From the NCBI GenBank assembly GCA_964503615.1, contig CAZDBA010000216.1, positions 1 through 6,069 on the forward strand: a stretch of DNA of 6,069 nucleotides, read 5' to 3'. Under the pieces are notes generated by a model. The model searched no databases and was not told the DNA's origin. It saw only the letters and a list, made by a program, of their open reading frames with translations. Positions 1 through 6,011 of the stretch are shown piece after piece; the stretch's first letter is position 1; each line of letters starts with the position of its first letter. The stretch is from CAZDBA01 sp964503615 (GTDB lineage: Bacteria; Planctomycetota; Planctomycetia; Pirellulales; Pirellulaceae). The translations under genes were made by a program, and so were the position numbers.

Positions 1-503
1 CTTGAAACCGGCTCGGCTACTCCAGCGAGTGAGTAACCTTCGGCTAGGACACAGTAAGTATCCCCTGACTTAGCCACAGGATAGAGTGGCCATTTCTCGA
101 GTGGCATAGAGCGGTATGGCAAACCGAGTCCACCAAAACCTGGCTGTCGGATTGGATCATTTTCTGCTTCAAAAAGAATTCTGCAAACCCACCCAATCCG
201 CTCGTTAATGTCTATCCCGTTGGCAAAGTCCGGTGTTGGCTGCGCGAACGAGTTGAGTTCACGAACTGCGGCTGATTCGCCAAGTGCGACATAGTGATTA
301 ACCGCATCGGCTAGTGTATTGCAGTTGAATTCTTTTTTGCGAAAAAGCGAAGGGGCAGAGTCAGGGGTCTGGTTATCCATCTCTTGAATTTCCGGAACAC
401 TTTCGAGCTGTGGAGTTTGAATAACAGAATCGTTCACTGGCGTTTCAGAATCGCAACCAATCACCACAGCAGTCACCAACGTGAGAAAAATCCAATATCT
501 CAT
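1..503 (-). CDS. Putative lipoprotein, C-terminus cut off by window edge
   Basis: This is an open minus-strand frame of 167 codons running off the left edge. I translated it by hand. It starts MRYWIFLTLV and has a short hydrophobic signal ending in a lipobox, Val-Ile-Gly-Cys, with the Cys at residue 17. That predicts cleavage by signal peptidase II and lipidation. The residue after the Cys is Asp. A polar, Ser/Thr/Pro/Glu-rich linker follows (about 18-55), then a folded-looking part (about 58-167) with a GFGGLGLPYRSMPLEKWPLY segment near 132-151. The ATG at 503 is supported by GGAGG at 514-510 with a 6-base spacer. I do not recognise the family and assign no function beyond export and lipid anchoring. 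The upstream protease gene is on the same strand 102 bp away, so co-transcription is possible. I see no convincing terminator between them. Confidence 0.8.
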   Translation of the reverse strand, partial: MRYWIFLTLVTAVVIGCDSETPVNDSVIQTPQLESVPEIQEMDNQTPDSAPSLFRKKEFNCNTLADAVNHYVALGESAAVRELNSFAQPTPDFANGIDINERIGWVCRILFEAENDPIRQPGFGGLGLPYRSMPLEKWPLYPVAKSGDTYCVLAEGYSLAGVAEPVS

Positions 504-605
504 AAAAAACCTCCGCTGTTTATTTGAACGTTAACTGGCAGACCTCCAATGGTACAACGAACCAGCAGCCGAATTATTAGTCTCAATTTTAAATTTAATT
601 CTTTC

Positions 606-1769
606 CTAGTTGGGCATCGTATCATTCCCACTGTCCACGTTCGGGCGCGAGCTCAGTCGAATCGGAACTCGAGCGTATTCTTCGCCTCGTTTGACCCCCA
701 AGACCACTTCGTCGCCAGCGTGAAATTCTTGCAAACGAACGAGCAAAGCCTCGGAATCTGTAATCCGCAGACCGTTTAGACTTATCACCACGTCGCCCCA
801 AACCACTTCCCCCTCGCCATCCCTTTGGGTCGAACGAAGATTGGCATCCGCGGCAGGACTGCCCTGGGCGATTCCCAGAATCACGACCCCCTCGTCAGAA
901 ACTTGTTTGGCAATTTGCATCGGGGCCAGGGCCAAGCCCAAGTATCCGCGATCAACCATCTCGCCACTAATCAATAGTGGCACAGTCGCCTCAACGGTAT
1001 TCACAGGTACTGCGAACCCCACGCCTGCTGACGAACCACTACGGCTAAGAATCGCCGTGTTCACCCCGATCAAACGGCCTTGACTATCGAGCAAAGGGCC
1101 GCCTGAATTTCCGGGGTTAATCGCCGCATCCGTTTGAATCACTCCGCGAATCTTTTCACCGCTTTGACTGTTGATTTCACGCCCCAGTCCGCTGACGATC
1201 CCTGTTGTCAAAGTTTGATCCAACCCAAACGGATTACCGATTGCGAAAACTTTCTGACCGACCAACAGATTATCGGAACGTCCAACTGCCAATGGAATGA
1301 GCTTTGTTTCTGGGGCATTGATCTTTAATACAGCAATATCGAACTCAGGCGCTACACCCAGTATTTCTGCATCCCATTCAGTTCCGTCGGTAAGTTTTAC
1401 TCTTACAAAGTCCGAGCCTTTGACGACGTGGTAGTTGGTCACAACATGACCTTGCCGATCCCACAAAAAGCCTGACCCTGTTCCAGCAGGAATCCGCCCG
1501 AGATTCAGCGTAACATCGCTGCTGGGAGCAGTAATTGCTTTGGCAGTCGTAATATTTACGACCGATGGCGAGGACTGGCGAAACACATTGACGTTAGCTT
1601 GCTCGTCGGCATCTAACTGGCGTAAATCGTTTTGCCCGTAAGTCACAGAAGGCACCAAGGCCAACGCAACGATTGCGATCAACGCTGCCAATGGCGCGAC
1701 ACTCGCTCCAATAATACCTGTGACTTTAACATTCCGTCCTGGTTCCATGATTGGGTTGGTAAATCTCAT
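606..1769 (-). CDS. HtrA/Deg-type serine protease (trypsin-like, S1C) with one PDZ domain
   Basis: A 387-residue envelope serine endopeptidase, probably for protein quality control. An N-terminal hydrophobic stretch (about 18-44, ending Thr-Tyr-Gly before Gln45) is a signal anchor or cleavable signal, placing the protease outside the cytoplasmic membrane. The trypsin-like domain spans about 60-268. The triad is intact: His114 in TNYHVV, Asp144 in FDIAVL and Ser222 in GNSGGP, with the usual GTGSGF (96-101), IGNPFG (177-182) and QTDAAINPG (212-220) blocks. A single PDZ domain (about 275-373) starts at GYLGLAL. The segment 311-334, with a basic-acidic loop before WGDVVISLNG, resembles plant and cyanobacterial Deg1/HhoA PDZ domains more than two-PDZ E. 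coli DegP. The ATG at 1769 has AAGGAA with a 6-base spacer; the internal Met8 has no such site. A TATAAC hexamer at 1801-1796 is a weak promoter candidate. Substrates cannot be inferred. Confidence 0.95.
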   Translation of the reverse strand: MRFTNPIMEPGRNVKVTGIIGASVAPLAALIAIVALALVPSVTYGQNDLRQLDADEQANVNVFRQSSPSVVNITTAKAITAPSSDVTLNLGRIPAGTGSGFLWDRQGHVVTNYHVVKGSDFVRVKLTDGTEWDAEILGVAPEFDIAVLKINAPETKLIPLAVGRSDNLLVGQKVFAIGNPFGLDQTLTTGIVSGLGREINSQSGEKIRGVIQTDAAINPGNSGGPLLDSQGRLIGVNTAILSRSGSSAGVGFAVPVNTVEATVPLLISGEMVDRGYLGLALAPMQIAKQVSDEGVVILGIAQGSPAADANLRSTQRDGEGEVVWGDVVISLNGLRITDSEALLVRLQEFHAGDEVVLGVKRGEEYARVPIRLSSRPNVDSGNDTMPN

Positions 1770-2035
1770 ATCAATTTCCTTATTGCTGCTGATTTGTTAT
1801 ACGGCCAAACTCCGTGCCACAGGGCGCTCAGATGCACCGAACATTTGAAGTCTTACTTGTTTTGCGAGATGCCAGCAAACCCAAAAAACCAACGAAAAAG
1901 AGGCTTAAATGTGAAGATAAAATACTTTGAGAAATCGAATCAGCTGGGGGTAAGAAAGTAAGTTAACCCACCGTCCTAAGGGCAAGTTTCAGACGATTAA
2001 GCGTTGACAGACACACGCAACAACAGAGGACCACA

Positions 2036-2398
2036 ATGATTGATTTCGTTTCAACTCCCTATTCGGAATCTACGATCATCATCGAAGTCAGTGGCGAGTT
2101 CACCGACATGGATCGTAATTACTTTTTCGATTGCGTCGGCGACTTTGTCGAAGTTGGTTATAAGAACATAATTGTCGAATGCCATAAGCTTGGTCATCTC
2201 AACAATGGAAATTTCCAATCGTTGTTGAAAGCACGAAAAATGGCGAAGGGTAGTACCAGTCAAATTTATCTGACACACGTCAGTTCAAATCTTGGCAAAG
2301 CGCTTGAGATCACCAAATTGGGACAGCTTTTGTCGATCTATCGAACGACTGAGTTAGCTATTTCGAATATCGAAAGGCAACTAGCTTGCGTTGGCTGA
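2036..2398 (+). CDS. Single-domain STAS protein lacking the usual phosphorylatable serine
   Basis: A 120-residue cytoplasmic protein with the pattern of a STAS (anti-sigma factor antagonist-like) domain. Beta strands lie at about 12-20 (STIIIEVSG) and 43-49 (YKNIIVE), a helix at about 58-70, a strand at 75-80 and a terminal helix at about 103-115. There is no signal peptide or membrane segment. In SpoIIAA-type proteins the loop Asp-Ser-Ser-Gly carries the regulatory phosphoserine. Here the matching residues 56-59 are Asn-Asn-Gly-Asn, so the serine position is Asn57 by hand alignment. AGAGGA at 2025-2030 with a 5-base spacer supports the ATG. The gene is divergent from the protease and alone on its strand, with no anti-sigma kinase or phosphatase in view, and is followed by a strong hairpin terminator. 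It may be a phosphorylation-independent partner-switching or scaffold protein. The fold is moderately sure, the role unknown. Confidence 0.75.
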   Translation: MIDFVSTPYSESTIIIEVSGEFTDMDRNYFFDCVGDFVEVGYKNIIVECHKLGHLNNGNFQSLLKARKMAKGSTSQIYLTHVSSNLGKALEITKLGQLLSIYRTTELAISNIERQLACVG

Positions 2399-2432
2399 GT
2401 GGTCCCATCCCCAAGCTAGTTAGCTTTTAATC

Positions 2433-2467
2433 AAAGAAGGGCACACCTCAATGGTGTGCCCTTCTTT
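2433..2467. terminator. Strong hairpin, likely bidirectional intrinsic terminator
   Basis: A perfect 15-bp inverted repeat (arms 2433-2447 and 2453-2467, loop TCAAT) has a GGGCACACC core and A/G-rich and T/C-rich outer ends. The stem extends by C2432-G2468 and then, through one G-T wobble, A2430-T2470 and A2429-T2471. The right arm ends CTTCTTT, and on the opposite strand the same happens, so it can act in either direction. It lies 34 bp past the stop of the STAS gene. It is also the first strong hairpin met by leftward transcripts that leave the large minus-strand gene ending at 2780. A run of T beyond the stem is missing, which slightly lowers confidence. Confidence 0.8.
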
Positions 2468-2581
2468 GGTTCAACCTCAACTCTCGATTTCAAGATCAAA
2501 ACTAAAATCAAAAAAACGGCGGTAAGCAATCGGAGTGAGTGACCGTCAGATCACTATTGCTATCAACAACAACCAAAATAC

Positions 2582-2588
2582 AGGCGGG
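2582..2588 (+). promoter_or_regulatory. Shine-Dalgarno-like site for the 51-residue frame
   Basis: AGGCGGG is followed by five A residues and then the ATG at 2594. It differs from AGGAGG at one core position and is spaced correctly, so it supports translation of the small frame but does not prove it. Confidence 0.45.
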
Positions 2589-2593
2589 AAAAA

Positions 2594-2749
2594 ATGAGCA
2601 AGACTGGAGAATTTGACGCCAACCAACTGATTGGCTGCTCGATCCGGAACGCAAAAGTCAACTGGGGCGCTCGAATCAAAACTATTTTACTTCTGGCCGC
2701 GTCTCTATTGTTGGGAACTTTATTCGCAACAGGCGTACTGGGCAATTAA
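2594..2749 (+). CDS. Candidate small single-pass membrane protein (51 aa)
   Basis: A short complete frame, ATG to TAA, encodes 51 residues. Residues 1-27 are soluble (begins MSKTGEFDANQLIG). Basic residues Arg27 and Lys29 flank a hydrophobic helix at about 30-49 containing ILLLAASLLLGTLFATGVLG, and a single Asn follows. With the positive charge on the N-terminal side, the positive-inside rule predicts a cytoplasmic N-terminus and a C-tail anchor. An AGGCGGG site lies 5 bases upstream. The gene sits between the STAS terminator and the end of the convergent DUF4139-type gene, so it would need its own promoter, which I could not place. No family is recognised. A 60-codon frame on the other strand (2745-2563) overlaps it, but starts with TTG and lacks an evident protein pattern. 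Confidence 0.5.
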   Translation: MSKTGEFDANQLIGCSIRNAKVNWGARIKTILLLAASLLLGTLFATGVLGN

Positions 2750-2779
2750 ACTACCTACCGGGGAAACACGAAACCGGCT

Positions 2780-5002
2780 CTATTTCATCTCGGCAACTCG
2801 GTCTTGAGCCGCTTTCAAATCTTGCCTGATCCGGGCCTGATTTTCTTTTTCGTCAACCAATTCCTTTTCAGTTCTTGCAAGACTTTCCAAGTAGCGAGTC
2901 AGCGCTGGCGAGTCGGCCGGCAAGACTTTAATAATGTCGGCGATCCGGGTCTGTTCTTGCTGAATTCCGGAAATACGCTGGAACACATGTGCTTGCTGTT
3001 CACTAATTTTGGTCACGACGTCTTGGGCCTCAAATAACAGTTGAAGTCGCGCTTCAAGTTCGTCTCCAATCTTTGCTCCATCCTTTTTCCATTTCGCAAA
3101 TTTTTTGCGTGACGCAGTTTTAAAGTCGACTTCGTTTTTCACCACTGCATCTTCTAACGCCGGAGCGATTTTAGAACCTGCCTTTCTCCATCGTTTGAGG
3201 TCGGAAAAAGTAACCGATTTCAAAGCAATTTTTTCAGTCTCAATACGACTCTGTACAATCTGTTGTTGCACGTTTGATCGAGCAGCGCAATCGACGGAAT
3301 AGTAGCCGATATTGTCTCGCCTTTTTGCAGGCTCAGGCTGAACATCCTCTTCGCGCAACGAAGTTTTCAAGAGAAAGTTCCTTGGCAATGAGTCGTTGTT
3401 CGAAAACTGATAGGTCGATTTCTGAGTAATTGACTTTTGAAGAACCGCGGAATCATTTTCGAGTCTGACAGAGTCTATTTTGACCACCTCCGAATCGTTC
3501 TCAACTCGCAAACTCACAGAAAGATCGTTTCCGTAAGCCAGCTCAGCTGTCTGCTGGACTTCGATTCGACCCAGTGCGCCGTCGCCGACAAAGTCGCCAT
3601 TCTGATAAAGCGAAACAGGGCCAGGAATCAACGCGGTTTGTGATTGATTTTTGATCTGAACAACCATACTTGCAACAGCCGCATTGCGCGTTCGGTCAAA
3701 CATCGTGTAAAGCTTGACCGGAATTTCCTCGGTCAACACAGGCAACATCGCACTTCGCCCCGCAGCTAAACTGACCGGTTCTTTGATTTCAAAACGAACC
3801 ATCTTACTGGAGCGACCTACTGAGCTGGCCGCGCGAATCGCGGAGGTAATATCGAATTCCTCAGTATTCCTCTCTGTGCCTCCGCCAAACCCTGCTCCGC
3901 CAAACCCTCCTCCGCCTATTGAACCGCCGAATCCACCGCCGCCAAATCCAGACTTCCCTCGATTGCGAGAAAACTCATCTGTGATCAGCCGTTTATCACG
4001 TGGCAAATCGAACACGTTCAACCCCACTCCCATCCGCTCAACCAAAACAGGTGCGAACAGGTCGGCGTGAAACGATTGCGGCCTACCACTGCGAAGATCC
4101 AAACGGATATTTTTCCAATCTACGCCTGTCACATTGTCGATGTGCGCCCATCCCTGAAGCGATGATTGATCTTCGCCAACTTCCAGCCGATAAGTCATCC
4201 GCCAAATAGGAGCGTCAACGTTGTAGCTAAACCGAACATCCCGTTCCGCTTGGCCCTCAAACAGCAGGTTTAGTTCTTTCGAACTGGCAAGGCGCGATTT
4301 TTGCAAGCCTGCCATGGCAAGCGTAAACTCATCTCGAAGTTTCTCATTGTCAAAATTAATCGAGTCAAATTCGCTAAGTGCGACCGAAACAAAGCCCTCA
4401 TCGTTAACAACAGTTAACGTCTCGACGAAACCATCGCGGGTCTGACGATTTTCCACACTCAAGATCGAACCTTTGAGTTTTCTGTCTTTGACCTGAATCT
4501 CAACCGTCTCGCCGCGATACTTTTGCAAAGTCTGCGCAAGTGTCATAGCAGGCCCTAAACTTTCTGCAGCGACGTCTTGATTGTCTGGAGCCGGGTTGTA
4601 CTCTACCGAGCGAACGACACCACCACTGTTGTCTTCAAAAACCAGACTTTTCAAAACATCATCAACATCGTGTTCACTGAACCGCATGTTGACACGTCGA
4701 TTGCCCTCAACGGTTCCTTCATGAAAGACTTGAGACAAACCCGAGTTGAACATAATGATCCGAGTGACTGGCGGCGGATCAACAACTTTGTACTCTCCAG
4801 TATCTTCCTCGACGCTTGGCTTGTCATCACTCGAACTTGCAGCTGTTGGAGCTTTCTCGTCTTGCCCCCAAGCACACGAGGTCAGACTACCGAACAGAAA
4901 ACCAATCAGCAAAAATCTGCCAAGAGAGTTAGTTTGAATGAGGTTAAGCCGTAAACCTCGAACAGAAAGTAATCCGCGCATAGAAACAGGGACAAACCGC
5001 AT
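2780..5002 (-). CDS. Exported DUF4139-type protein with Gly-rich insert and C-terminal coiled coil
   Basis: I place the start at the ATG at 5002 (740 residues, numbered from there). GGAG at 5013-5010 lies 7 bases upstream. The longest reading, from 5164, lacks a properly spaced site, puts 54 non-signal-like residues ahead of the signal, and overlaps the divergent gene. The signal sequence has a basic n-region, a hydrophobic core at about 30-38, and either SPase I cleavage after Ala-Trp-Gly46 or a lipobox Leu-Thr-Ser-Cys43. Next come a beta-rich N-terminal part opening VTRIIMFNSGL (79-89), a small barrel-like segment (about 155-190), and the family block with PIWRMTYRLEVG and NVTGVDWKNIRLDLRSGRP (about 265-308). 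A Gly/Phe-rich insert (352-375) interrupts the protein before the remaining beta domain (about 400-560). A charged helical, probably coiled-coil tail runs from 600 to 740. The biochemical role of DUF4139 proteins is not established. Its divergent neighbour is also exported and Gly-rich. Confidence 0.85.
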   Translation of the reverse strand: MRFVPVSMRGLLSVRGLRLNLIQTNSLGRFLLIGFLFGSLTSCAWGQDEKAPTAASSSDDKPSVEEDTGEYKVVDPPPVTRIIMFNSGLSQVFHEGTVEGNRRVNMRFSEHDVDDVLKSLVFEDNSGGVVRSVEYNPAPDNQDVAAESLGPAMTLAQTLQKYRGETVEIQVKDRKLKGSILSVENRQTRDGFVETLTVVNDEGFVSVALSEFDSINFDNEKLRDEFTLAMAGLQKSRLASSKELNLLFEGQAERDVRFSYNVDAPIWRMTYRLEVGEDQSSLQGWAHIDNVTGVDWKNIRLDLRSGRPQSFHADLFAPVLVERMGVGLNVFDLPRDKRLITDEFSRNRGKSGFGGGGFGGSIGGGGFGGAGFGGGTERNTEEFDITSAIRAASSVGRSSKMVRFEIKEPVSLAAGRSAMLPVLTEEIPVKLYTMFDRTRNAAVASMVVQIKNQSQTALIPGPVSLYQNGDFVGDGALGRIEVQQTAELAYGNDLSVSLRVENDSEVVKIDSVRLENDSAVLQKSITQKSTYQFSNNDSLPRNFLLKTSLREEDVQPEPAKRRDNIGYYSVDCAARSNVQQQIVQSRIETEKIALKSVTFSDLKRWRKAGSKIAPALEDAVVKNEVDFKTASRKKFAKWKKDGAKIGDELEARLQLLFEAQDVVTKISEQQAHVFQRISGIQQEQTRIADIIKVLPADSPALTRYLESLARTEKELVDEKENQARIRQDLKAAQDRVAEMK
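3878..3949 (-). repeat. Low-complexity Gly/Phe-rich coding repeat
   Basis: This tract encodes 24 residues built from GFGGG, GFGGS, GGGGF and GAGF units inside the DUF4139-type protein (residues 352-375). On the plus strand part of it is an imperfect 15-bp tandem repeat: 3881-3895 and 3896-3910 differ at one base, and a third copy begins at 3911. Such a tract can change length by slippage. It is probably a flexible linker or surface-exposed segment. Confidence 0.8.
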
Positions 5003-5009
5003 CAATGAT

Positions 5010-5013
5010 CTCC
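5010..5013 (-). promoter_or_regulatory. Ribosome binding site fixing the start of the DUF4139-type gene
   Basis: The minus strand reads GGAG, then the 7-base spacer ATCATTG, then the ATG at 5002. Neither the upstream ATG at 5164 nor the downstream ATG at 4981 has a purine-rich site at a workable distance, so this site decides the start. It shortens the protein by 54 residues relative to the longest open reading. Confidence 0.7.
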
Positions 5014-5090
5014 AAGTTGTCTGCCCCTTCGATTCGCGATTCGAAAACACACCCGAAGCCGTTTTAGTTTCGAAAATGGGCTTGGGAAAT

Positions 5091-5119
5091 TTGTATTCGC
5101 AACGTCGAAAGTCTATACT
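5091..5119 (+). promoter_or_regulatory. Sigma70-like promoter for the STN-like gene
   Basis: TTGTAT (5091-5096) and TATACT (5114-5119) are separated by 17 bases. The -10 matches TATAAT at 5 of 6 positions and the -35 matches TTGACA at 3 of 6. Transcription would begin near 5126, leaving a leader of about 27 bases before the ATG at 5153. That leader has only a weak purine stretch (AAGAAA) as a ribosome site. Confidence 0.5.
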
Positions 5120-5143
5120 AGGTAGCAGGGGCTCGTTAATCAA
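5115..5143 (-). promoter_or_regulatory. Sigma70-like promoter for the DUF4139-type gene, sharing its -10 with the plus-strand promoter
   Basis: On the minus strand TTGATT (5143-5138) and TAGTAT (5120-5115) are 17 bases apart, each matching consensus at 4 of 6 positions. The start would be near 5108, giving a leader of about 105 bases to the ATG at 5002. The -10 occupies nearly the same base pairs as the -10 of the opposite promoter. Confidence 0.35.
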
Positions 5144-5152
5144 GAAATAAAA

Positions 5153-6004
5153 ATGAATTTCCAACTTCGTTTTGTCGCAATCTGCGCCGTATTTTTCTGG
5201 CTCGATTGTTCACACACCTTAGCCCAATCTGGCTCGACCGTTATTCAAGTCGGCGGCATTCAAGGTACCTCCACGATCAAGGTTCCAAACGAGAATTCTA
5301 ACGTTCGCACCAGCCTGACCAATCGTCAACAACGTTGGGAAAGCCTACTGGAACAATCCTACCCGAACCGTCTTACCGGTCAGATGTCTTGTCGGGATAT
5401 GTTGTACTTGTTGGAGGACATTGGCTTGTCTGTCTGGCTGGAACCATCTGCTTTTGACGATGATCTAACCGAAGAGGACCAGCTCTCGTTTACGCACCCT
5501 ACAGCATCACTTTACGAGTCGCTACAAGGAACTTTGCGAGAAAGAAACGCCATCCTCGTAATGTTGGATGAGCGACTTTCGATAGTCTCCCTTGATGATG
5601 CAGATGCCCCAGAATATTTCGTCACGATCTCATACGATGTGTCGGCAATGCCAGAGAATATCGAATACGTGATCAAAGACTCCATCGCTGTAGACGATTG
5701 GGATGACACCAATGGTGATGGAACAATCATAATTAACAATTTTGGTAACCGACGATTGCTGACCGTTTCACAGTCCTACCCGATTCAGCGAAGGATTCGA
5801 AAATACCTGAACGGTACTTTGCAGTTGGCAGGCAATTCAACCACGATTGCCCAAGCGGACAACGCGCCCAGCTTCGCAGAATCGAAGATTATCCAACTGC
5901 CCAGCCCAAGACAGATCGGCGGGGGCTTTGGTTCTCCAGGTGATAGTGGAGGGTTTGGTGGTGGAGGAATCGGCGGATACGGTTTGGGCGGGGGCGTCTT
6001 TTAG
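5153..6004 (+). CDS. Secreted STN-like (secretin N-terminal-type) protein with Gly-rich tail
   Basis: A 283-residue exported protein. A signal peptide (1-24) has a hydrophobic core around 7-17 and a likely cleavage site after Thr-Leu-Ala24. Cys19 is preceded by Asp, so it is not a lipobox. After a linker, residues about 75-148 follow the layout of an STN/secretin N0-like module: a helix (SCRDMLYLLEDIGLSVWLE), a strand, a helix (ASLYESLQGTLRERNAI) and strands (ILVMLDERLSIVSLD). Residues about 155-222 (FVTISYDVSAM to IQRRIRKYL) resemble the YDV module, with a conserved Trp (183) and an LTVSQ strand, that I know from planctomycete exported proteins. Between them is a loop with DTNGDG (185-190). 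The tail from 256 is Gly-rich and ends Gly-Val-Phe. There is no transmembrane or secretin pore domain. It is divergent from the DUF4139-type gene, and its function is unknown. Confidence 0.85.
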   Translation: MNFQLRFVAICAVFFWLDCSHTLAQSGSTVIQVGGIQGTSTIKVPNENSNVRTSLTNRQQRWESLLEQSYPNRLTGQMSCRDMLYLLEDIGLSVWLEPSAFDDDLTEEDQLSFTHPTASLYESLQGTLRERNAILVMLDERLSIVSLDDADAPEYFVTISYDVSAMPENIEYVIKDSIAVDDWDDTNGDGTIIINNFGNRRLLTVSQSYPIQRRIRKYLNGTLQLAGNSTTIAQADNAPSFAESKIIQLPSPRQIGGGFGSPGDSGGFGGGGIGGYGLGGGVF

Positions 6005-6011
6005 CTTTTAG
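5998..6011. repeat. Tandem 7-bp repeat at the gene end
   Basis: CTTTTAG occurs twice in direct succession. The first copy contains the TAG stop of the STN-like gene, and on the minus strand the repeat gives the final codons and TAA of the probable converging frame. It may be chance. Confidence 0.5.

Noticed and set aside
4..14. GAAACCGGCTC repeated at 4-14 and 2770-2780
   Set aside because: A few shared 11-mers are expected by chance in 6 kb. The flanks do not match and nothing suggests an attachment site.
1796..1801. TATAAC as -10 for the protease gene
   Set aside because: The position is suitable (start near 1789), but no -35 resembling TTGACA occurs at 16-18 bases and there is no extended -10 TG. 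It is mentioned only as a weak candidate.
1805..1819. Sigma54-like TGGCAC-N5-TTGG on the minus strand before the protease
   Set aside because: The -12 element has GG where GC is required at the strict 10-base spacing. No activator gene or upstream binding site is evident.
2004..2009. Perfect TTGACA upstream of the STAS gene
   Set aside because: The -10 position 17 bases downstream falls on GAGGAC inside the ribosome binding site, so it cannot be a normal promoter for this gene.
2361..2375. Inverted repeat TTTCGA-ATA-TCGAAA
   Set aside because: It lies inside the STAS coding sequence and the half-site is short. It is likely chance, although it resembles the TTTCGAAA palindrome at 5068.
2413..2426. 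AAGCTA-GT-TAGCTT inverted repeat just after the STAS stop
   Set aside because: A 2-base centre is too small for an RNA loop. The much stronger hairpin at 2433-2467 explains termination.
2563..2745. 60-codon minus-strand frame opposite the small membrane protein
   Set aside because: It starts with TTG, has no recognisable domain, and is best explained as the antisense shadow of the plus-strand frame.
5003..5164. N-terminal extension of the DUF4139-type gene to an ATG at 5164
   Set aside because: It has no properly spaced ribosome site, overlaps the divergent gene's start and its promoters, and would bury the signal sequence about 80 residues into the protein.
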